Of a stretch of 64,000 bases of DNA, positions 1-7,426 are shown one piece after another. Position 1 is the first letter of the stretch; each line of letters starts with the position of its first letter. The notes under the pieces were generated by a model, which was not told the DNA's origin, ran no database searches, and worked only from the letters and a program-made list of their open reading frames with translations. Origin of the DNA: WQXF01 sp031552825 (GTDB lineage Bacteria > Bacillota > Clostridia > Christensenellales > Aristaeellaceae); assembly GCA_031552825.1 (NCBI GenBank), contig JAVBMD010000023.1:1-64000 (forward strand), read 5' to 3'. The position numbers and the translations under genes were made by a program.

Positions 1-1
1 G

Positions 2-469
2 TTCAGCATTGGGCAGGTTTCGCCGGGCAGTGGCTGGAGCGACCTGGAACGCATCGCTTCGGGCGAGATGGACGAATGGAGCGGCATCGTCACACCATTT
101 GCCCGCGAGCATTTCACGCCGCTGACCGGGTGCCTGCACGCGGCGGCTCCGATCTTGCTTTTCTGGTTCACTATGTTGTGCGTCCTGCTCCTGTGCAGCG
201 TCTATAACGCTCCGCTAGTCGGCGTGGCGGCCTATGTCTTCATTCTATGGGCGGGCATCATTATTGATTTTTCTGGCTTGGCGGTTCGAGGCTTCATGTT
301 GCCCAAGGATTTTGCCACGCTGGACGCCTTGGGATTGAGCATGCGCGGGCTGGCGTTCTACTGGTACGTCATCGCTGGGTACATCGTGACCGATGCCGCC
401 CTGATCGCCATCATGTTCCTACGGGTGAAGCACACCGACATGATCTTTGATTCCGAGAACAAGTTTTAG
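2..469 (+). CDS. ABC transporter permease, 3' part only
   Basis: The frame is open to the left edge of the window, so this is the C-terminal part of a longer integral membrane protein. It has at least three hydrophobic segments: around LLFWFTMLCVLLLCSVY, VAAYVFILWAGIIIDF and YWYVIAGYIVTDAALIAIMF. The tail is short, charged and probably cytoplasmic. The stop codon overlaps a strong ribosome-binding site (TAGGAGG) for the ATPase that starts 12 bp later, so the two genes form one operon. By position it should be the membrane subunit of that ABC system. No permease family motif is visible in the part shown, and the substrate is unknown. Confidence 0.7.
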   Translation, partial: FSIGQVSPGSGWSDLERIASGEMDEWSGIVTPFAREHFTPLTGCLHAAAPILLFWFTMLCVLLLCSVYNAPLVGVAAYVFILWAGIIIDFSGLAVRGFMLPKDFATLDALGLSMRGLAFYWYVIAGYIVTDAALIAIMFLRVKHTDMIFDSENKF

Positions 470-481
470 GAGGATGCCGGC

Positions 482-1153
482 ATGATTCAAGTGGAGCATT
501 TGAGTAAACAATACGGCAAGGAAACCGTGCTGGAGGACATCGACGTATCCTTCGAACCGGGTAAAATCTATGGTTTGGTGGGCACCAACGGCTGCGGCAA
601 GACCACGCTGCTGCGCTGCATCTGCGGCTTCACCAAGCCCACGGCAGGCCGGGTGCTGGTGGAGGGCAAGCAGGTGGGCAAGGATATGGACTTTCCGAAG
701 AATCTGGGCATCATTATCGAAACGCCGGGCTTCCTTTCGCACTACAGCGGCCTGAAAAACCTGCTGATCCTGGCCGACATCTCCGGCAAGGCCGACCGTA
801 GCCGCGCGGCGGTGGTGATGCGGCAGGTCGGCCTGGAGCCGGGCGATAAGAAGCCGGTGGGCAAATACTCGCTGGGCATGCGCCAGCGCCTCGGCATCGC
901 TCAGGCCATCATGGAAGACCCGGACATCCTGATGCTAGACGAGCCCTTCAACGGGTTGGACAAGGACGGCATGCGCGATATGCGCGCGCTGTTCCAATCG
1001 CTGCGGGCGCAGGGCAAGCTTATTATCCTCATCAGCCACTACGCCCAAGAGATTGCCGACAACTGCGATGTGGTGTACGAGATCACACACGGGCGGATGG
1101 AATTGCTGGAGGAAAATCAACTCGCGATGGGTACGAAAACAGTAGCTGTTTAG
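482..1153 (+). CDS. ABC transporter ATP-binding protein
   Basis: A 223-residue ATPase subunit with every expected motif. Walker A is GTNGCGKT (residues 34-41), the signature is SLGMRQR, Walker B is ILMLDEP with the following D-loop NGLD, and the switch histidine is in LILISHY. This length and the single nucleotide-binding domain match the ATPases of two-gene exporters for peptides or antibiotics. It is translated from ATG after TAGGAGG, which overlaps the stop of the membrane subunit. It would power that permease. The sequence gives no clue to the cargo. No accessory protein gene follows; the next 670 bp are non-coding. Confidence 0.92.
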   Translation: MIQVEHLSKQYGKETVLEDIDVSFEPGKIYGLVGTNGCGKTTLLRCICGFTKPTAGRVLVEGKQVGKDMDFPKNLGIIIETPGFLSHYSGLKNLLILADISGKADRSRAAVVMRQVGLEPGDKKPVGKYSLGMRQRLGIAQAIMEDPDILMLDEPFNGLDKDGMRDMRALFQSLRAQGKLIILISHYAQEIADNCDVVYEITHGRMELLEENQLAMGTKTVAV

Positions 1154-1166
1154 CATACCGTTCGAA

Positions 1167-1210
1167 GGGTGCATCATAAAACGCCTTTTCTGACGGGTGC
1201 ATCATAAAAC
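1167..1210. repeat. Two 16-bp direct repeats
   Basis: GGGTGCATCATAAAAC occurs at 1167-1182 and again at 1195-1210, 28 bp apart. A related GGTGCACAACAAAG occurs at about 1556, inside the dispersed repeat at 1392-1590. Closely spaced copies of one short motif are common at the ends of some insertion sequences (IS21-type ends are one example), so this may be a relic end. No transposase is left nearby. Confidence 0.5.
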
Positions 1211-1298
1211 TCATCTTTGCCATTTGAGAAACCTCCTCAAAGACTCGTTTTATTGTATTGAACCATAACGGTTTATACACATTCAAAGTAAAATTTGA

Positions 1299-1337
1299 TA
1301 CAATAAGAGCCGCTCGCTGAGAGTGGCTCTTATTGTA
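1299..1337 (+). terminator. Strong hairpin downstream of the ABC operon
   Basis: A perfect 13-bp stem (TACAATAAGAGCC with GGCTCTTATTGTA) encloses a 13-base loop. It lies about 145 bp after the ATPase stop codon. No long T run follows, so it may act as a terminator or as an mRNA 3' end stabiliser, or it may be part of the decayed element in this gap. Confidence 0.4.
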
Positions 1338-1391
1338 TGTTGAGGTCGAAAAGACTAGGGACATCAAGGGTTTGCTGGTTTTCTCCTGATG

Positions 1392-1590
1392 ATTGACGAG
1401 TGGAAATTCATTATGTCTGAACATGTAATTATCGAGCCTGCTGATGCCCAAAAGCACGATGAAAATTTTTAGGTGCACCCGATAGTTATTAGCCATGAAG
1501 CAATGCACCCGATGGGCGAAAATAAAACTCATTTTTGGCCGATGGAGACAAAATTGGTGCACAACAAAGCGGGTCTTGTTTCGATCAAAA
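1392..1590. repeat. Dispersed repeat, copy A
   Basis: About 200 bp that align base for base with 10789-10990 at roughly three quarters identity and with few gaps. Shared landmarks are ATTCATTATGT, GAATTTTTAGG-type sequence, GCACCCGATAGTTAT, GAAGCAATG, TTTTTGG and GGTGCACAA. The GTGCA/GCGCC core recurs inside each copy at about 30-bp intervals. A leftward open frame is preserved through both copies (ending near HNEF), but neither has a credible start or codon bias. It is probably the remnant of a mobile-element end. The rest of the 1154-1825 gap contains only the hairpins and short repeats listed separately. Confidence 0.65.
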
Positions 1591-1654
1591 CATGGGCTTA
1601 TTAGGAGGGGAAAATCACCGGAACGATTGACTGTGGGTGTGCCCTGAAACAAGA

Positions 1655-1684
1655 GATTGCATGCCTTTCTCAAAGCATGCAATC
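1655..1684. other. Perfect 10-bp inverted repeat
   Basis: GATTGCATGC and GCATGCAATC flank a 10-base spacer. CTTT and AAAG inside the spacer extend the stem after one bulged base. It lies about 140 bp beyond the stop of the leftward surface-protein gene. There is no T run on either side, so a normal intrinsic terminator is unlikely. Confidence 0.4.
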
Positions 1685-1825
1685 CCAATGTTGATAGTTG
1701 TTGGCATAGTTTGCCGATGCTTTTCAAGTCTCGCTTTGTTGCAATATGGCAGACTACTTTCCATCTACGCCCTCGGTTCCCGTGGCGTTCGGAACCTCCT
1801 GCTCGCTGCCCGGCTTTAAGCCCTC

Positions 1826-4800
1826 TCATGAGCCGTAACCCACGCCGAACGCCGCCGGCGCGCCGTTGCGCCAGGTCATCCAGCCGTCCATGTAGCCGGA
1901 GTCGGGTGGCGTCACCGTTTCGCCCGCTTCATCCACGGTCACGGCGCGCAGTTCTTCGGGCTGCTCGCCCGGAGCAGGCAGGTAGGCGATGCCCATCGTG
2001 ATCGTTCCGCCGCTGTCGCCGAAATCGGGGATGGCGACCGGCTTCTTGTCGCGGAGGTAGTGAATGGACGCGGTCAGCGCCGGGCGGCTGCCGATCAGCG
2101 CTTGCGCCCCGCCGGGCGCGTTGGACCACTGCCTTACGGGAACCAGCACATCCCCGCTGGTGTTGAGCTCCAGGTATTCGATGGCGGGCGCATCCAGGCT
2201 AAACCGGAACGTGTCGGTGACCACATCCAGGGACAGCACGCCCGCGCTCTGGAGCCGCGCCAAGGCGGCGTTCTTGATGCGGATGTCAAATCCGGTTTCC
2301 GGCGTTTCCGCTATGAACTCGATGACAACGCGAATGTCGGGTTCCCGCAGACTCAGCCGCCTGGATTCCGCCTTGATCGCCTCAATCGCGTCCTTGGCCA
2401 TCGCGTCGGTGATGGTGAAAGAGGATGTGCGCGACTCGGTAGGCGGAGGGGCATCGCGCACGATGATCCTGACGATCATCTCCCCGTCGGGGCCAATTTC
2501 CAACGCGATTTCATAGTCGTCGGAAGCACCCAGCACGCTGCTGCCGGAGGTGCTTCCAGCGGAGTCCGATGCGGCGTTTGCCGTCCACTTGGCCCAGAAC
2601 GCCTTGTCGCCGGTATCGGTGCTGGCGATCGCCGTGACCGCGCTGCCGGTGAGGTTGGCGTTATCGTACCAGCCGCCGAAAGCGTAGCCGTTCCTCGTCG
2701 GGATGGGCAGAACGAGACCCGTGCCGTAGGTGTAGCTGCCGGGGGAGATGACGGCGCCGCCGTTGAGGTGGTAAGTGATGCTGTACGTGGCGGCCGTCCA
2801 CTTGGCCCAGAAGGCTTTGTCGCCGGAATCGATGACCGTGATCGCCGTGACCGGATCACCGGAGAATGCGGCGTCGCCGTACCAGCCGCCGAAGATGAAG
2901 CCGTTCCGCGTCGGGATGGGCAGGGCAAGACCGGCGCCGTAGGTATAGCTGCCGGTGGGGCTGCCGGAACCGCCGTTGAGGTTGTAAGCAATGTTGTACG
3001 TGTCCAGTGTCCACTTGGCCCAGAAAACCTTGTCGCCGATATCGGTGGTCGAAACCGCCGTGACCGCGCTGCCGGTGAGGTTTGCGTTGCCGTACCAGCC
3101 GCCGAAGGTGTGGCCGTCCCGGGTCGGGACCGGCAGGGTGAGGCCGACGCCGCAGACGTAGCTGCCGCGGGTGCTGCCCGAGCCGCCGTTCAGCGTATAG
3201 GTGACGGCGTACACGTCGGGCGTCCATTTGGCCCAGAACGCCTTGTCGCCGGTCTCGGTGTCGGAGATCGCCGTGACCGCGCTGCCGGTAAGGTTCGCGT
3301 TATCGTACCAGCCACCGAATGCGTAGCCGGCTCTGGTCGGGGTGGGCAGGGCGAGGCCGACGCCGTAGACGTAGCTGCCGGCAGGGCTGCCCGTACCGCC
3401 GTTCAGGTGATAGATCACACGGTACGTCGCGTTGACGGTCAGCACGCCGATGTCCGCGCCGGCGGGCTTATTGTTGGCATCCCCGGTGAAGGACACTGTA
3501 ATCGGATACCTCGCCACCGGCAGCGCGTTGAGCTCGGCGGCAGTGAAGTCGAAGGTCACTACGCCGTTCGCGCTGGCCTGCGCTGTTTTTGCAATGCCTC
3601 CTAGACTGGCGGTCAGCGTGAGCGACCCCGCACCAAAGTAGGCGTTTTGAATCGTGGCGGTCACCGTTTTGGCGCCCACCGCGCCGCCCTTGGCGGTTTG
3701 GCTGTTGTCGCCGGTGAGCGAAGGTGCGTACTTGTTCACATGGAGCGTGCCTACTTTGACCTCAGAAACGTTGCCATCGATATACCAGTTCGCCCCAATT
3801 GAAAACGGAATATCATAATTACCAACAGCCATGGTGTTCAGCAATGACGCAGGGATCGGAAGGTTCGCTGGGCCGTCGCCGGAACACGAGATGGTAATAT
3901 ATTGGCCGTTGATCTTTGTTTGGACTAGGAATCCCCACGGCGGATTGCCTGTACCTGATATTGTAACGGTCAGGGTCTGATCGCCCATCGCACCAACGGT
4001 GCCGTTGATATCGTGTCCGGAAACCGTGGGTCGAGCACGGCCTATTGTAATATAAACCACCTTATCCGTTGCCGCCATATAGCTGGCCGTCGCCGCTGAA
4101 TGAATGGTGACGGTGGTGCCCAACGGACTGACATCATGCAGGGTGATCACGCCGTTCGCGTCCACTGTTACCAGGCTTGGATCACTGCTGGTGAAGGTAT
4201 ACGTGGGCGCATCGGGACCGGAGAGGATATCACCATTGCCGTCGATTGAATGCGGCGCAAGTGTTGCGGTTTGGCCGTAGCGTACCGTGACATCAGGGCA
4301 GACAATCGTGCGCTTAGCCGCCCTCAGTTTGCCCACGACAACCGCGGATATGGGGTTGTTCTTGAGGTCGCCCGGGGATTCGAGGGTGATGTCATACGGC
4401 CCGCCGGGCACGATGCCGTTCAGCGCGGCGGCGTCGATCGAAATGGGGTTTTGAGCGCTGGTCAGCCCGCTGCCGACCGCCGTACCGTCCACCTTCAGCG
4501 TCAGCGGGATCGCACCGTCGTTGCCGGTGAGTGTGTAGGAGATCGAAATGCTGCCAGATGTCGTGCCGGTGGTCCAGGTGTGCGGGGTGACGGTCTGGGT
4601 GATCGTCGGCTGGGATCTTTGCGCGGTGACGCTGAGGTACGCGAGCGCCATCGCGACAATCGCCTCGTTGCCTTCGTTGCCGGGCGAAGAGACCGTGACC
4701 TCCTGGTGAAGGCCGAGTGGCAGCGCGTCCAGCTGCTGCGCGGTCAGGGTCAGCGCGTCCCCGCTCGTAAAGGGGAAGCTTTGGCCGCCGACGGTAAGAA

Positions 4801-7039
4801 CGAGCGGGATGTCCCCGTAGTTCCCCGCGAGCGTTATGGGGAAAGTGACCTGCCCCTGCGAACCTACGGTCCAGTCAAACACCGTCGAACCGGCCGCGAC
4901 GGTCGGGCGAGCCTTTTGCACGGTTATCGGAAAGCGAATCGTCTTCGACGCGCTCATCATTCCCGGTATGTCGCTGGCCGCGATAAACGCGGCGGAGTAA
5001 CTGCCCGCCGACGTGGGCATGCCCGACAGCGTCACCTGCCCGTTGGCGCTGGCGCTTACCGTCAGCCACGAGGGCTGGTCGTTGCAGGCGATCTCGGGCG
5101 TCGGGTAGCCGCCGGCGCTCACCGTGGCGCTGTAGGGCTGGCCGACCACCACGCTGGGCAGAGATGCGGTGATGAAGGTGGGCATTTCGTAGACATTGAG
5201 GGTGCAGACCTCGGTCTGCGGCATCGCTTCATTGGCGCTGTTGCCGGTGGCGGTCATCGTCACCCTGTGCGCGCCCGTACCGAGCGCCTGCATCGATGTA
5301 GCGGGCAGGCGCAGGGTGATCGTGGAGTTCATCGAGGTCCAATCCGCTTCGACCACGGTGGAGCCAATATGAAAAGTGAAATGCACGGGTTGATTGTCGT
5401 TGGCGGTGTTGCGGTAACTGATCCTGATCGCCATCTCGGCAGCGGTGGTCGCACCCAGAACCCACTGCGCAGGCGTGATGGAGACCAGCGACGCCGTAGG
5501 TTGGGCCTTGCCGGATCCGGACGGCAACACGGTCAGTTCGCCGATCTTGGTATCCGGCACCGCGTTGTAGTTCTCGGTCGCCGCCGACGACAAGGTGATA
5601 TCGTACTTGCCGGGCGGTAGCTGCGCGGCCGAAAACGTAAGGCTGATCCCGGAGCTGTCCGTCGTAAAACCGGGTCGCTGCACCATAACCACGCCCCCGA
5701 TCTTCAGCGTCAGCGGCGCGGTGAAGTAGGGGGTGACGTTGCGGATGTTGTAGGTGAGGTTCAGCGTTGCGGTGCTACCAGCGAGGTAGCTGTACGGTGT
5801 CGTGGGGCCGCCGGATCCGGAAATGAGTGGGGTCCCCTTGCTGACGACCACCGTGCCGATCGTCACCGGGTCCACCGCATTGTGCCGGTCGTCCCCGATC
5901 ACGCCGAGTGTCACCGGGTGGGGGCCCACAGGCAGTTGCGCGAGCATCTCCTCTCTCAGCCTTACCCCCTTGATGTTGGCGTTAAGACCATCATAGGCGA
6001 TCACCTGGCTCCCCACCGCCAGCCTCAGGTCCGGATAGGGCAGCGCAAAGCGTTTCACTTCGACATCAAAGGTCTTCGTGGCGCTGGTACCCAGCACGTG
6101 GTTGTACGTGTCGCCGCTGCCCGTGATGGTGGGTGTGCCCTTGATAAAGGTGATCGTTCCCAGCGTCAGCTCCGCGGCGTTGACGTAGGGCGTCTTTCCC
6201 GTAATCTTCGCGACCACGGCATGCGTGCCCGCGCTGGTTACGGTGTTCAGGTGCGAGCCAGGGACGTGCAGGATCACGGTGACGCTCCCGACTTTTTCAG
6301 CGTTCATGCCGGTGTACTCTATCCCGCCGATCTCGACGGACAACCGCCACGCATACTCGGCTTGATTGGGAAGCCCGCCGACGTGCACAGTGAATGGGTA
6401 GGTGTCAAGGTTCGAGTCGCCGAACTGCCAGGCGCTCAAGCCGAGGCTGCCAGTGAGCTCAGGCGTCAGCGTCGCGACCTGCTGCGCCCCCATCGGATCG
6501 CCCAGCATCATGAGCGACATGCCGTCCATAGCCTCGGCGGGGGGCGCCAGCGACGGATCGAGGGTCGGTTCCGGCGACGGATCCAATGACGGATCCGGCT
6601 CGGATGGATCCTGGGGAAGCCCGGGCTGCGGCGTCTCCGTCGGGGCAGGTGCCTCCGTCGGGAGGGGGGGCTCCGTCGAGACGGGCGTCTCCGTCGTGAC
6701 GGGTGCCTCCGTCGTGATGGGTGCCTCCGTCGGGACGGGTGTCTCTGTCGAGACAGGTGCCTCCGTCTGGACGGGAGGCTCCGTCAGAGCGGAGGACTCT
6801 CCCGCTTGCTGCGGATGCACCGGCTCCGAGTTCTGCTGCTCGTCTCCCGGCGTGCTGCCGAGCACCGAGGCCTGCACGGGCTCGTTGCTGCCTGCGACAG
6901 GCTCGTCGCCCACCGTGACGCCTGCTTGTGTGAGCATCACCAGCGTCGCCAGCAACACCGCAAACGCTTGCTTCAGCGCGCTGACCTTGGCACACGACCT
7001 TCGGCGCACACTCCTAATCATGGTGGTTTCTCTCCACAT
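1826..7039 (-). CDS. Giant secreted repeat protein with Ig-like and InlB-type repeats
   Basis: A 1737-residue exported protein. The ATG at 7039 follows AGGAGG by 8 bases. The N-terminus has a basic region and the hydrophobic stretch QAFAVLLATLVMLTQAG (signal peptide). Next comes a proline/threonine/glutamate spacer of repeated TEAPVSTETPV-like units (about residues 84-163). Several domains of about 100 residues follow, starting with phrases such as KGTPTITGSG and ending in IGTVVV; they resemble MBG/Ig-like surface repeats. Four InlB-type (Flg_new) repeats of exactly 71 residues carry the FGGWYxNANLTG and KAFWAKWT phrases (about residues 1204-1487). A unique C-terminal domain of about 250 residues ends at GVGYGS. 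No LPXTG motif, SLH domain or terminal membrane anchor is visible, so retention at the surface is unexplained. It is probably an adhesin or matrix protein facing the outside. Confidence 0.85.
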   Translation of the reverse strand: MWRETTMIRSVRRRSCAKVSALKQAFAVLLATLVMLTQAGVTVGDEPVAGSNEPVQASVLGSTPGDEQQNSEPVHPQQAGESSALTEPPVQTEAPVSTETPVPTEAPITTEAPVTTETPVSTEPPLPTEAPAPTETPQPGLPQDPSEPDPSLDPSPEPTLDPSLAPPAEAMDGMSLMMLGDPMGAQQVATLTPELTGSLGLSAWQFGDSNLDTYPFTVHVGGLPNQAEYAWRLSVEIGGIEYTGMNAEKVGSVTVILHVPGSHLNTVTSAGTHAVVAKITGKTPYVNAAELTLGTITFIKGTPTITGSGDTYNHVLGTSATKTFDVEVKRFALPYPDLRLAVGSQVIAYDGLNANIKGVRLREEMLAQLPVGPHPVTLGVIGDDRHNAVDPVTIGTVVVSKGTPLISGSGGPTTPYSYLAGSTATLNLTYNIRNVTPYFTAPLTLKIGGVVMVQRPGFTTDSSGISLTFSAAQLPPGKYDITLSSAATENYNAVPDTKIGELTVLPSGSGKAQPTASLVSITPAQWVLGATTAAEMAIRISYRNTANDNQPVHFTFHIGSTVVEADWTSMNSTITLRLPATSMQALGTGAHRVTMTATGNSANEAMPQTEVCTLNVYEMPTFITASLPSVVVGQPYSATVSAGGYPTPEIACNDQPSWLTVSASANGQVTLSGMPTSAGSYSAAFIAASDIPGMMSASKTIRFPITVQKARPTVAAGSTVFDWTVGSQGQVTFPITLAGNYGDIPLVLTVGGQSFPFTSGDALTLTAQQLDALPLGLHQEVTVSSPGNEGNEAIVAMALAYLSVTAQRSQPTITQTVTPHTWTTGTTSGSISISYTLTGNDGAIPLTLKVDGTAVGSGLTSAQNPISIDAAALNGIVPGGPYDITLESPGDLKNNPISAVVVGKLRAAKRTIVCPDVTVRYGQTATLAPHSIDGNGDILSGPDAPTYTFTSSDPSLVTVDANGVITLHDVSPLGTTVTIHSAATASYMAATDKVVYITIGRARPTVSGHDINGTVGAMGDQTLTVTISGTGNPPWGFLVQTKINGQYITISCSGDGPANLPIPASLLNTMAVGNYDIPFSIGANWYIDGNVSEVKVGTLHVNKYAPSLTGDNSQTAKGGAVGAKTVTATIQNAYFGAGSLTLTASLGGIAKTAQASANGVVTFDFTAAELNALPVARYPITVSFTGDANNKPAGADIGVLTVNATYRVIYHLNGGTGSPAGSYVYGVGLALPTPTRAGYAFGGWYDNANLTGSAVTAISDTETGDKAFWAKWTPDVYAVTYTLNGGSGSTRGSYVCGVGLTLPVPTRDGHTFGGWYGNANLTGSAVTAVSTTDIGDKVFWAKWTLDTYNIAYNLNGGSGSPTGSYTYGAGLALPIPTRNGFIFGGWYGDAAFSGDPVTAITVIDSGDKAFWAKWTAATYSITYHLNGGAVISPGSYTYGTGLVLPIPTRNGYAFGGWYDNANLTGSAVTAIASTDTGDKAFWAKWTANAASDSAGSTSGSSVLGASDDYEIALEIGPDGEMIVRIIVRDAPPPTESRTSSFTITDAMAKDAIEAIKAESRRLSLREPDIRVVIEFIAETPETGFDIRIKNAALARLQSAGVLSLDVVTDTFRFSLDAPAIEYLELNTSGDVLVPVRQWSNAPGGAQALIGSRPALTASIHYLRDKKPVAIPDFGDSGGTITMGIAYLPAPGEQPEELRAVTVDEAGETVTPPDSGYMDGWMTWRNGAPAAFGVGYGS
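2582..3430 (-). repeat. Four tandem 213-bp coding repeats (InlB B-repeat array)
   Basis: The phrase GTCCACTTGGCCCAGAA (or a one-base variant) begins at 2582, 2795, 3008 and 3221, giving an exact 213-bp period. Each unit encodes one 71-residue InlB/Flg_new-type beta-grasp repeat of the surface protein. The units are very similar at DNA level, so copy number could change by slippage or recombination. Confidence 0.9.
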
Positions 7040-7117
7040 TTTCCATTCCTCCTGTCGATCATTTCCACAAGTACTTGTTCGTGCTGGCAGCCCCTGATCT
7101 TATTGCGCGGTCGGTTG

Positions 7118-7225
7118 TCACTGGATCCAAAACCAGGTCGACAACCACTGCAAGACGGCGGACGCCAGCAAGAACAAAAGCATGCAGGAAGCAAGCGTCC
7201 ACAGAATCGGCCTGAGCAAGCTCAA
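7118..7225 (-). CDS. 35-residue hydrophobic, Trp-rich peptide
   Basis: A TTG start lies 6 bases after GGGAGGG. The product reads MSLLRPILWTLASCMLLFLL, then a short hydrophobic stretch and the C-terminal WLSTWFWIQ. It has one arginine, one cysteine, a single membrane-length segment and four tryptophans. The ORF lies in the same direction as the giant surface gene and 78 bp upstream of it, within the divergent region shared with a sensor kinase. It could be a small membrane protein, a leader peptide or a signal precursor. No AgrB-type processing enzyme is nearby. The start, SD site and composition are seen; that it is expressed is inferred. Confidence 0.5.
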   Translation of the reverse strand: MSLLRPILWTLASCMLLFLLASAVLQWLSTWFWIQ

Positions 7226-7296
7226 CGTGCTCCCTCCCTTTCGTTCGCGCTGCGTCGGTGGCTGATGATGGAGATTTATGTCTTATCCTACCATTC

Positions 7297-7312
7297 CCCC
7301 TTCGCGAAGGGG
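7297..7312. promoter_or_regulatory. 16-bp perfect palindrome between divergent genes
   Basis: CCCCTTCGCGAAGGGG lies between the leftward peptide/surface-protein genes and the rightward kinase gene, and near-symmetry extends to TTC and GAA on the two sides. Such a dyad in a divergent control region may bind a dimeric regulator. LytTR regulators usually bind direct repeats, so the neighbouring regulator is not an obvious ligand. Confidence 0.35.
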
Positions 7313-7426
7313 AACCCCCTTTGCGCGAACGACGCGCACAGCGTATGAACGACATAAAATCGGGGTTGACGGGGGGGAGCGACGGGGGTACGCTATCCTT
7401 ATCACCCGCTGGAAGGAGCGTGCGCC

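Noticed and set aside
1083..1829. Leftward 248-codon open frame in the 1.1-1.8 kb gap
   Set aside because: It spans the end of the ATPase gene, the hairpins and repeat copy A. The start is within non-coding sequence and no family is evident. Its partial match to the frame at 10749-11045 is explained by the shared DNA repeat.
2582..3430. Regularly spaced repeats that could suggest a CRISPR array
   Set aside because: The 213-bp units are coding, contiguous and have no unique spacers. No CRISPR array was seen anywhere in the window.
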